This document shows positions 1 through 5,315 of a stretch of 5,332 nucleotides of DNA, in pieces. The notes beneath the pieces were generated by a model that made no database searches, was not told the origin of the DNA, and was given only the letters and a program-made list of their open reading frames with translations. A program made the position numbers and the translations under genes. This DNA comes from Ruminococcus sp. UBA5129. GTDB taxonomy: Bacteria > Bacillota > Clostridia > Oscillospirales > Ruminococcaceae. The DNA lies in NCBI GenBank assembly GCA_002414125.1, contig DHYN01000057.1:5494-10825 (forward strand). Reading direction: 5' to 3'. Each line of letters opens with the position of its first letter. The stretch's first letter is position 1.

Positions 1-276
1 CGGAAAGGCGGAGAGTATCTCGCTTTCTTCTGTCTGAGCCTGTTTCATGCGAAGCAGCTCCTTGCGTTCCTCCATGATACGGCGGTCGTAAGCCTCGCGT
101 TTTTGTTTTTCGCGCTGCTGTCTGAGGCTTATGGCCTTGCGTTCGCGTTCCTCCATTTCGATCTGCTTCTGAGCCTGCATTTCGCGTGCGGTACTTAGTA
201 CGCTTTTCGAGACATGGATCTTTTCGTCAGAGCTGTCGGGTTTTATTTTTTTGGTATCCTTTTCGTTTTTTTTCAT
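1..276 (-). CDS. 5' part of a charged, coiled-coil-like hypothetical protein (runs off the window)
   Basis: The reverse strand reads open from an ATG at 276-274 to the window edge, giving 92 residues with no stop. I do not recognise the family. Residues 1-20 are Lys/Asp-rich and look disordered. Residues about 28-85 are almost entirely Glu, Lys, Arg, Gln, Met, Ala and Leu, with runs such as EMEERERK and RQQREKQKREAYDRR, the composition of a long helix or coiled coil. There is no signal peptide or membrane segment in the visible part, so this part is predicted cytosolic. A GAGGAAA ribosome site lies about 10 bases before the start, and a good promoter sits about 50 bases upstream, which supports a real gene. 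It is transcribed away from the ligase-argS unit. The C-terminal part, which would carry any recognisable domain, is outside the window. Reality of the gene is fairly sure; its function is unknown. Confidence 0.8.
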   Translation of the reverse strand, partial: MKKNEKDTKKIKPDSSDEKIHVSKSVLSTAREMQAQKQIEMEERERKAISLRQQREKQKREAYDRRIMEERKELLRMKQAQTEESEILSAFP

Positions 277-327
277 ATCTTGACGTTTCCTCTATATTGA
301 TTCTGTATTAATATAGTATACCTGAAT

Positions 328-356
328 ATTATAACAGAATCCGTGTGAAAAGTAAA
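328..356 (-). promoter_or_regulatory. Sigma-A-type extended -10 promoter for the leftward gene
   Basis: On the reverse strand, TTTACT (356-351) is followed after exactly 17 bases by a perfect TATAAT (333-328). That hexamer is preceded by TG plus one base, making an extended -10 (TGTTATAAT). Transcription would start near 321, leaving a leader of about 45 bases before the ATG at 276. Spacing and match are very good for a vegetative promoter. Start-site mapping has not been seen; the call is by sequence only. Confidence 0.75.
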
Positions 357-385
357 GTGGATTTTCTGAAAAGCTGTAGATTTTT

Positions 386-406
386 TTGTGACAGCATTTA
401 TCACAA
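386..406. repeat. Inverted repeat TTGTGA-N9-TCACAA in the divergent gap
   Basis: Perfect 6-base arms at 386-391 and 401-406 are separated by 9 bases. It lies about 30 bases upstream of the -35 of the leftward promoter and about 160 bases upstream of the rightward promoter. It resembles a dimer-binding operator in outline, but the spacing is not that of the E. coli CRP site (TGTGA-N6-TCACA). Arms this short can arise by chance in AT-rich DNA. No regulator can be assigned. Confidence 0.3.
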
Positions 407-490
407 GGAGTGTTGTAGGCAAAATGACGGAAGTAAGTTTGCGGCGAACCTTAGTGAAAAATGACAAATCATTCGTCAAAACGCACAAAG

Positions 491-512
491 TTGTGTGTTT
501 AAAATTGTGTGT
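491..512. repeat. Short direct repeat TTGTGTGT, 14-base period
   Basis: TTGTGTGT occurs at 491-498 and again at 505-512, separated by TTAAAA. The first copy also forms a small inverted repeat with CACAA at 484-488. The pair lies 56 bases upstream of the -35 of the ligase-operon promoter, where an activator or an UP-like element could act. The rest of the gap from 357 to 567 is AT-rich, and I see no convincing gene or RNA element in it. Confidence 0.3.
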
Positions 513-567
513 ATTTTTAGTAAATTTAAAATATATCACTATTTTTTTCATTTCTTCAAAAAAATAC

Positions 568-596
568 TTGCAGTTTTTGGTGAAATGTGATAAAAT
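568..596 (+). promoter_or_regulatory. Sigma-A-type extended -10 promoter of the ligase-DUF1934-argS unit
   Basis: TTGCAG (568-573) is followed after 17 bases by TAAAAT (591-596). TG at 588-589 plus one base gives an extended -10 (TGATAAAAT). Transcription would start near 603, giving a leader of only about 38 bases. That is too short for a T-box or other large riboswitch, so tRNA-dependent control of argS from this promoter is not indicated. It is the only good rightward promoter I found before the three-gene unit. Confidence 0.75.
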
Positions 597-640
597 ATAG
601 TGATGATTAATTTTTATTTGTTGTTACAAGGAGAACTACT

Positions 641-1714
641 ATGGCAAGAATCAAGGCAGCGGTCATTTTCGGCGGAGTTTCAAGCGAGCATGAGCTTTCG
701 CTCGCATCGGCTGTTGATGTTATCGAAAGCATACCTGCCGAAAAATACGAGGTCATCTGCATCGGTATAACAAAAAAGGGACGCTGGCTCTTCTTCCCGG
801 GCGGAACAGAGGAGATCGCGGACGGCTCGTGGGAGATGAATCCCGACTGCACTTCAGCGGTGATCTCTCCCGATCCTATCCACAAGGGCATCCTCACGAT
901 TGAGAACGGTGAGGTGTCGCTTAAGCGCATAGACGTTGTGTTTCCGCTTCTTCACGGCAAATTCGGCGCTGACGGTTCGATACAGGGACTCCTCGATATG
1001 GCAGGCATTCCGTATGTCGGCTGCGGACTCCTCGCATCGGCTTCGTGCATGGATAAGTCGCATATCCATATGATACTCGACGATTATAATATCAAAACTG
1101 CCGCATGGAGACTCATAACCCAGCGCGAGATAAATGATCTTGACAGCATGTGTGAGACGATCGCAGGCGAGCTCGGATTCCCGCTCAAGGCAAAGCCTGC
1201 TAACTGCGGAAGCTCTGTAGGCTGCTCAAGGGCAGACAATGTCGAGGAGCTCGAGGCTGCCGTTAAGACTGCATTTTCACATGACAATAAGGTCGTTGTG
1301 GAACGCTTCATCGAGGGCAGAGAGCTTGTGACGGCTGTTTACGGCTACGATTCGCCCGTGTGCTCGTATGTCGGGGAAATACTTTCCACGAACGGTCACA
1401 TTAACTCAAAGGAGACTTTTGCCGTTGACGGCGGAGAGCTTAAGATCCCTGCCGATATGGATGATGACACTATCTCCCGTATCCGCAGAACGGCAGTCGA
1501 TGCATATAAGGCGCTCGGATGCAAGGGTATGGCAAGAGTCGATTTCTTCATGGATGCAAACGGTGAGCTCTACCTGAACAAGATAGCCGCAATGCCGGCT
1601 TTCAGCAAAGACGCCATATATCCGCAGCTCATGGAGCATATGGGTACAGATCTTCCTGAGCTTATCGACCTTCTCTGCGAGCAGGCTGTTGAAAACGCCG
1701 AAAGGACCTATTGA
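641..1714 (+). CDS. ddl: D-alanine--D-alanine ligase family protein (ATP-grasp) with altered active site
   Basis: Canonical Ddl joins two D-alanines with ATP in the cytosol for peptidoglycan precursors. The 357-residue length is normal. The N-terminal domain has GGVSSEHELSL (residues 11-21, with Glu16 for DdlB Glu15) and the HGKFGADG motif (105-112). The ATP-grasp part keeps MDK (Lys139), KPANCGSSVG (Lys185, Ser191), GRE (Glu228) and RVDFF (Arg299, Asp301). The usual LNEIN-T-x-PGF signature, however, reads LNKIAAMPAF (312-321). The DdlB Mg2+ ligands Glu270 and Asn272 become Lys314 and Ala316, Gly276 becomes Ala320 and Ser281 becomes Ala325. The omega-loop Lys215-Tyr216 pair becomes Thr259-Phe260. 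The reading frame is intact, and AAGGAG lies 7 bases before ATG 641. Family membership is sure. Ordinary ligase activity is doubtful; it could be a pseudoenzyme or have another substrate, so the symbol is by similarity only. Confidence 0.88.
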   Translation: MARIKAAVIFGGVSSEHELSLASAVDVIESIPAEKYEVICIGITKKGRWLFFPGGTEEIADGSWEMNPDCTSAVISPDPIHKGILTIENGEVSLKRIDVVFPLLHGKFGADGSIQGLLDMAGIPYVGCGLLASASCMDKSHIHMILDDYNIKTAAWRLITQREINDLDSMCETIAGELGFPLKAKPANCGSSVGCSRADNVEELEAAVKTAFSHDNKVVVERFIEGRELVTAVYGYDSPVCSYVGEILSTNGHINSKETFAVDGGELKIPADMDDDTISRIRRTAVDAYKALGCKGMARVDFFMDANGELYLNKIAAMPAFSKDAIYPQLMEHMGTDLPELIDLLCEQAVENAERTY

Positions 1715-1715
1715 T

Positions 1716-1723
1716 AAGGAGGG
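1716..1723 (+). promoter_or_regulatory. Strong Shine-Dalgarno deciding a GTG start
   Basis: AAGGAGGG begins one base after the stop of the ligase gene and ends 6 bases before GTG at 1730-1732. No ATG sits at a usable distance in that frame, so this near-perfect site fixes the GTG as the start of the DUF1934 gene and points to translational coupling with the gene before it. Confidence 0.85.
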
Positions 1724-1729
1724 TCTGAC

Positions 1730-2155
1730 GTGGATAAAAGGATCACAATATCTCTTACAAGCGTTCAGCGGCAGGATGACGATGAGACCCGTACCGAACT
1801 CATCACGCCTGCAACGCTTTACACCGACAAGGACAAGTGTATTATCGTCTACGAGGATACGGAGGCGACGGGCTTTGAGGGCTCGACCACCACGATAACC
1901 GTTGATGACGGAAAATGCGCCTCTATAATAAGATGCGGTACGGCAAATTCCCTGCTGTCGCTTGAAATGGGAAAAAAGCACTTCTGTCAGTACGGGACGC
2001 CGTTCGGAAATATGCAGATCGGCGTGTTCACCCACGATATAAAGGACAAGATACGCGAGGACGGCACGCTTTATATGAAGTATACCCTCGACCTCAATTC
2101 GTCGTATCTTTCGGATAACGAGATCATCCTGAAAATACAGGATCATAGTATATAG
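1730..2155 (+). CDS. DUF1934 domain protein, YwiB-like small beta-barrel
   Basis: This is a 141-residue soluble protein without signal peptide or membrane segment, matching DUF1934 (the family of B. subtilis YwiB) over its whole length. Visible family features are a first strand RITISLTS (4-11), GFEGSTTTITV (48-58), the IIRCG turn (66-70), the SLLSLEMGKKH segment (74-84), the hallmark YGTPFG (88-93), then IGVFTHDI and a last pair of strands with YTLDLNSSYLSDNEI (118-132). The fold is known to be a lipocalin-like barrel; no reaction is known. Translation starts at GTG, fixed by the strong ribosome site. It lies 15 bases after the ligase gene and 20 before argS, so all three are probably one transcript. 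Its place next to argS is conserved in other Firmicutes, which hints at a role tied to translation or amino-acid supply, but this is inference. Confidence 0.9.
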   Translation: MDKRITISLTSVQRQDDDETRTELITPATLYTDKDKCIIVYEDTEATGFEGSTTTITVDDGKCASIIRCGTANSLLSLEMGKKHFCQYGTPFGNMQIGVFTHDIKDKIREDGTLYMKYTLDLNSSYLSDNEIILKIQDHSI

Positions 2156-2175
2156 AAAGAAAGGAATCCCCCAAT

Positions 2176-3945
2176 ATGTCTGATCTTATCAAAAATGCCT
2201 CCGAACAGCTCAGGGAGCTTATCATGGACTCGCTCGGAGTTCTTGTTGCGGAGGAAGCAGTCCCGTCGGCTGCGATACCTGCATTCAATATTGAGATACC
2301 TGCCGATAAGTCGCACGGAGATTTTGCCGCAAATATCGCAATGGTATGTGCAAAGAGCTTCAAGATGCCTCCGAGAAAGATCGCCGAGCTACTTGTGGAG
2401 AAAATCGACCTCACAGGTTCTGTGTTCGAGCGCGCCGAGATCGCAGGTCCGGGCTTCATGAACTTCTTCCTCGGAAGAAAATGGTTCTCGGATGTGGTAG
2501 AGAATGTTCTCGAGGAGAACGAGGAGTACGGAAAGACCGATTTCGGCAAAGGAAAAAAGGTGCTTGTTGAATTCGTCTCTGCAAACCCGACAGGTCCGAT
2601 GCATATCGGCAACGCAAGAGGCGGTGCGATCGGTGACTGCCTTACAAGCGTCCTACAGTGGGCAGGCTATCACGCAGAACGTGAATTCTACGTTAACGAT
2701 GCAGGAAATCAGATCGAAAAATTCGGGAAATCCCTTTCGCTCAGATATCAGCAGGTGTGCAGTGCCGAGGGCGAAAAGATCCGTACCGATGCCGAAGGCG
2801 ATACCGAGACGGTTTGCCGCATGATATACGGCGAGGACGGCAACAGCGATATGTTCCCAATGCCGGAGGACACCTACCGCGGACAGGACATAATCGAACA
2901 TGCAAAGAATTATGCGGATGAGTTCGGCAGCTCACTTGTTGACGTTTCCGATGAGGAACGCAGAAGGGTACTTGTCGATTATGCTCTTCCCAAAAATATC
3001 GCAGGTCTCGAGCGCGACCTCAAGAAGTACCGAATCGTTTACGATACATGGTTCAGAGAGAGCAAGCTCCATGCAAGCGGCGAGACGATGCGCATAGTCG
3101 AAAAGCTCCGTGAGACCGGTCATACATATGAACAGGAGGGCGCAACATGGTTCAGAGCGACCGATTTCGGAGTCGACAAGGACTTTGTGCTCGTCCGTGC
3201 AAACGGTATTCCGACATATGTAGTTCCCGACATCGCCTACCACTATGACAAGCTTGTAACAAGAGGCTTCGATAAGGCGATCAATGTCCTCGGTGCAGAT
3301 CACCACGGATATGTTCCGAGACTCAAAGCTGCTTTGACGGCTCTCGGAGTCGATGCGGACAAGCTTGACGTAGTGCTTATGCAGATGGTACGCCTTGTCC
3401 GTCAGGGCGAGGTCGTAAAGCTTTCCAAGAGAAGCGGAAAGGCTATTACGCTCGTAACGCTTCTCGATGAGATCCCGATAGATGCTGCAAGATTCTATTT
3501 CAACCTCCGCGAGGCAAATTCGCAGTTTGAGTTTGACCTTGATCTGGCGGTCGAGAAGTCCTCGCAGAACCCTGTTTACTACGTTCAGTACGCTCACGCG
3601 AGAATTTGCAGTCTGATTGCAAATCTCAGCTCCGAGGGAATTGAGATCCCCGACAGGGCTGATCTCAGTCTCCTTGACAATCCACGTGAGATAGAGCTTA
3701 TTCGTCATATAGCATCTCTCCCGACGGAGATAACGATCGCGGCTAAGAACTACGATCCCGCTAAGCTTACGAAGTACGTCATCGACCTCGCAACGCTGTT
3801 CCACCGCTTCTATGATGCTTGCAGCGTGAAAAATGCCGAGACCGATGAGCTTCGCGGTGCACGTCTGATGCTCTGCAAGGCAGTCCGCATCGCGATAAGG
3901 AACGTTCTGGCGCTGCTCAAGATCGACTGTCCCGAAAAAATGTAA
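2176..3945 (+). CDS. argS: Arginyl-tRNA synthetase
   Basis: A class I aminoacyl-tRNA synthetase that charges tRNA-Arg with arginine in the cytosol, using ATP. At 589 residues it is slightly longer than the common 550-580. The N-terminal Arg-tRNA-synt-N additional domain spans about 1-100, with SHGDFAANIAM (46-56) and GPGFMNFFL (91-99). The Rossmann core follows, with ANPTGPMHIGNARGG (136-150, HIGH-type HIGN at 143-146), FYVNDAGNQ (171-179), GADHHGY (373-379) and the KMSKS-like VKLSKRSG (414-421). QYAHARI (471-477) leads into the DALR anticodon-binding helical domain to the end. All catalytic motifs look intact. Acidic stretches around 198-234 make an insertion-like segment of the kind seen in clostridial enzymes. 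AAAGGAA ends about 10 bases before ATG 2176. No T-box is seen directly upstream. The stop codon overlaps an 11-base-phased repeat array. Confidence 0.97.
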   Translation: MSDLIKNASEQLRELIMDSLGVLVAEEAVPSAAIPAFNIEIPADKSHGDFAANIAMVCAKSFKMPPRKIAELLVEKIDLTGSVFERAEIAGPGFMNFFLGRKWFSDVVENVLEENEEYGKTDFGKGKKVLVEFVSANPTGPMHIGNARGGAIGDCLTSVLQWAGYHAEREFYVNDAGNQIEKFGKSLSLRYQQVCSAEGEKIRTDAEGDTETVCRMIYGEDGNSDMFPMPEDTYRGQDIIEHAKNYADEFGSSLVDVSDEERRRVLVDYALPKNIAGLERDLKKYRIVYDTWFRESKLHASGETMRIVEKLRETGHTYEQEGATWFRATDFGVDKDFVLVRANGIPTYVVPDIAYHYDKLVTRGFDKAINVLGADHHGYVPRLKAALTALGVDADKLDVVLMQMVRLVRQGEVVKLSKRSGKAITLVTLLDEIPIDAARFYFNLREANSQFEFDLDLAVEKSSQNPVYYVQYAHARICSLIANLSSEGIEIPDRADLSLLDNPREIELIRHIASLPTEITIAAKNYDPAKLTKYVIDLATLFHRFYDACSVKNAETDELRGARLMLCKAVRIAIRNVLALLKIDCPEKM

Positions 3946-3979
3946 CGTTTCTGTAATGGTTTGTTACATTTCGGTTACA
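3938..3979. promoter_or_regulatory. Two facing WalR-like direct-repeat boxes over the argS stop
   Basis: Hexamers TGTAAC (3941), TGTAAT (3952), GTTACA (3963) and GTTACA (3974) start exactly 11 bases apart. The first two form TGTAAC-N5-TGTAAT on the plus strand. The last two read TGTAAC-N5-TGTAAC on the minus strand. Both fit TGTWAH-N5-TGTWAH, the published box of the OmpR-family response regulator WalR/YycF. The halves also create a perfect 9-base inverted repeat (3938-3946 with 3963-3971, 16-base loop). As RNA this could fold weakly, but there is no U tract, so it is a poor intrinsic terminator. The first hexamer contains the argS stop codon. Helical phasing favours protein binding. The binding protein is inferred. 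Confidence 0.55.
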
Positions 3980-4057
3980 GCGAAAGTGATAGATTTGTGA
4001 TGTTTTAACATATCGAAGTGCCCGAATATGGTATATATGTAGATTTTCAGATGAAAA

Positions 4058-4074
4058 TTAACACTTTGTTAACA
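4058..4074 (-). promoter_or_regulatory. Third WalR/PhoP-like box upstream of the regulator gene
   Basis: TTAACA at 4058-4063 and TTAACA at 4069-4074 are direct repeats with 5 bases between them, an 11-base period. On the minus strand this is TGTTAA-N5-TGTTAA, a full match to the WalR consensus. On the plus strand it equally matches the B. subtilis PhoP box TTAACA-N5-TTAACA. Its centre is about 41 bases before the predicted transcript start near 4107, a usual activator position. This would fit a promoter that has a good -10 but no good -35. Confidence 0.5.
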
Positions 4075-4091
4075 AATTTAGTCCGAAAATA

Positions 4092-4100
4092 TGTTACAAT
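4092..4100 (+). promoter_or_regulatory. Probable extended -10 of the regulator gene
   Basis: TGTTACAAT is an extended -10 whose hexamer TACAAT differs from consensus at one base. No -35 hexamer stands at 16-18 bases upstream, so it may depend on an activator at the 4058-4074 box. The hexamer lies inside a perfect inverted repeat TTACAA-T-TTGTAA (4094-4106), a possible repressor site over the promoter. A weaker alternative -10, TGGTATATA, is at 4029-4037. The start near 4107 is inferred. Confidence 0.5.
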
Positions 4101-4112
4101 TTGTAATATATT

Positions 4113-4180
4113 AGAGAACTTTCGCAGCGTTCTCTTTCCCTTGAAATTTACTCAGAATAAATAATAATTAAGAGAAGGGA
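4113..4180 (+). promoter_or_regulatory. Leader with competing hairpins that can hide the ribosome site
   Basis: AGAGAAC (4113-4119) pairs perfectly with GTTCTCT (4129-4135) over a 9-base loop, at the very 5' end of the predicted transcript. The same TTCTCT (4130-4135) can instead pair with a second AGAGAA (4171-4176) next to the ribosome site. TCCCTT (4137-4142) pairs perfectly with the ribosome site AAGGGA (4175-4180). The site ends 7 bases before ATG 4188. This allows an open/closed switch, but helices of 6-7 pairs are short and may be chance. Confidence 0.35.
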
Positions 4181-4187
4181 TTTCATT

Positions 4188-5273
4188 ATGTCCAACAGAT
4201 TATTTCAGGGTTTAGTTCATCAGATGCGCGATACTATTGACGCTACCATAGGCGTAGTCGACGAAACAGCTACGATTATTGCTTGCAGCGATCTCTCGCG
4301 TGTAGGCACTACAAATGAATTCGTTTCACTCGATCTCAGTGATTCCCACGATATTTTTATTCGTGACGGATTTACGTATAAGCCATTCGGTTCAAGAGTT
4401 AAGCCTGATTATGCCGTCTTTGTAGAAGGCGTTGACGACGCTGCCGCTAAGTATGCAAGCATCCTTGCAATCACACTTTCAAATATCAAACAATATTATG
4501 ACGAAAAATACGACAGAAATAACTTCATAAAAAACGTTATTCTTGACAACGTACTTCCCGGAGACATCGTTATTAAAGCTCGCGAGCTTCACTTCAACGC
4601 TGAGATCAGCCGCGCCGTATTCCTTATCAGAATTATATCTGCAAACGATATTTCCGCTTACGATGTTATCCAGAACCTTTTTCCAGACAAGAATAAAGAC
4701 TTTGTTTTCAATATTACAGAAACAGACATTGTTCTTGTAAAAGAGCTTAAAAGCGCTGTTGATTCAAAGGATCTTGAAAAGCTTGCACGTTCTATCGCCG
4801 ATACACTCTCCAGCGAATTCTACACAAGAGTAAACGTTGGAATAGGTACTGCAGTTGTCGGAGTTAAAGATCTCGCGCGTTCTTTCAAGGAAGCACAGAT
4901 GGCTCTTGAAGTCGGAAAGGTATTTGATACTGACAAGGTAATCGTGAGCTATGAAAACCTCGGAATCGCTCGTCTTATCTATCACCTCCCCACAACGCTC
5001 TGCGATACTTTTCTTCATGAAGTATTCAAGGTCGGAAGTATTGAATCTCTCGATCATGAAACGCTCTTTACAATCCAAAAGTTCTTTGAAAATAATCTTA
5101 ATGTTTCAGAAACATCGAGAAAGCTTTTCGTACACAGAAATACGCTTGTTTACAGGCTTGAAAAAATCAAGAAGCTCACAGGTCTTGACCTCCGCGAGTT
5201 CGATCATGCAATTATTTTCAAGATCGCTCTCATGGTAAAGAAGTACCTGTCGGCTAACCCCGTTAAGTTCTGA
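4188..5273 (+). CDS. CdaR/PucR-family transcriptional regulator
   Basis: A 361-residue cytosolic DNA-binding protein. Residues about 1-105 form a sensor-like domain starting LFQGLVHQMRDTIDATIGVVDE, with IIACSDLSRVGTTNE (30-44), which resembles the sugar-diacid-recognition domain of CdaR but is short; the ligand cannot be told. A helix at about 95-115 leads to a central CdaR GGDEF-like domain (about 135-255), including VNVGIGTAVVGVKDLARSFKEA (215-236), typical of PucR/CdaR proteins. The C-terminus has the PucR-type helix-turn-helix: NVSETSRKLFVHRNTLVYRLEKI (305-327) then KKLTGLDLREFDHAIIFKIAL. ATG 4188 has AAGGGA 7 bases upstream. It stands alone: a 242-base gap precedes it and a terminator follows. 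Codon choice differs from its neighbours (Glu is GAA in 16 of 20 cases by hand count, whereas argS prefers GAG). Family is sure; effector and targets are unknown. Confidence 0.9.
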   Translation: MSNRLFQGLVHQMRDTIDATIGVVDETATIIACSDLSRVGTTNEFVSLDLSDSHDIFIRDGFTYKPFGSRVKPDYAVFVEGVDDAAAKYASILAITLSNIKQYYDEKYDRNNFIKNVILDNVLPGDIVIKARELHFNAEISRAVFLIRIISANDISAYDVIQNLFPDKNKDFVFNITETDIVLVKELKSAVDSKDLEKLARSIADTLSSEFYTRVNVGIGTAVVGVKDLARSFKEAQMALEVGKVFDTDKVIVSYENLGIARLIYHLPTTLCDTFLHEVFKVGSIESLDHETLFTIQKFFENNLNVSETSRKLFVHRNTLVYRLEKIKKLTGLDLREFDHAIIFKIALMVKKYLSANPVKF

Positions 5274-5281
5274 TATTTTAT

Positions 5282-5315
5282 AGCAAACTCCAAATATATT
5301 TGGAGTTTGTTATTT
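5282..5315 (+). terminator. Intrinsic terminator of the regulator gene
   Basis: Arms 5282-5294 and 5299-5311 are complementary over 13 pairs (one G-U) around a 4-base ATAT loop, starting 8 bases after the stop codon. The right side ends in a U-rich stretch (TTTGTTATTT). GC content is low, but the length and position make it a convincing terminator. The last 17 bases of the window show nothing further. Confidence 0.8.

Noticed and set aside
387..405. CRP-type site TGTGA...TCACA
   Set aside because: The spacer is 9 bases instead of 6, so it does not fit the CRP consensus. It is kept only as a generic inverted repeat.
273..551. Leftward 92-codon open frame in the divergent gap
   Set aside because: It overlaps the leftward promoter and the start of the real leftward gene, has no ribosome site, and its protein has no recognisable pattern.
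388..600. Rightward 70-codon open frame in the divergent gap
   Set aside because: It starts at GTG without a ribosome site, has AT-rich composition without coding character, and runs through the predicted operon promoter.
597..640. T-box or riboswitch leader for the argS unit
   Set aside because: Only about 38 bases lie between the predicted transcript start and the first gene, and no T-box sequence is present.
1406..2146. Leftward 246-codon open frame across the ligase and DUF1934 genes
   Set aside because: It is antisense to two well-supported genes, and its protein resembles no family I know.
2932..3804. Long leftward 290-codon open frame inside argS
   Set aside because: It is antisense to a fully convincing argS and has no promoter, ribosome site or recognisable domain. 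Long antisense frames arise from codon bias.
3938..3971. Intrinsic terminator for argS
   Set aside because: The 9-base stem has a 16-base loop, low GC and no following U tract, and it starts before the stop codon. Protein-binding boxes explain it better.
4051..4164. 37-codon open frame in the leader of the regulator gene
   Set aside because: There is no ribosome site before its ATG, and it spans the predicted promoter, so most of it lies upstream of the transcript start.
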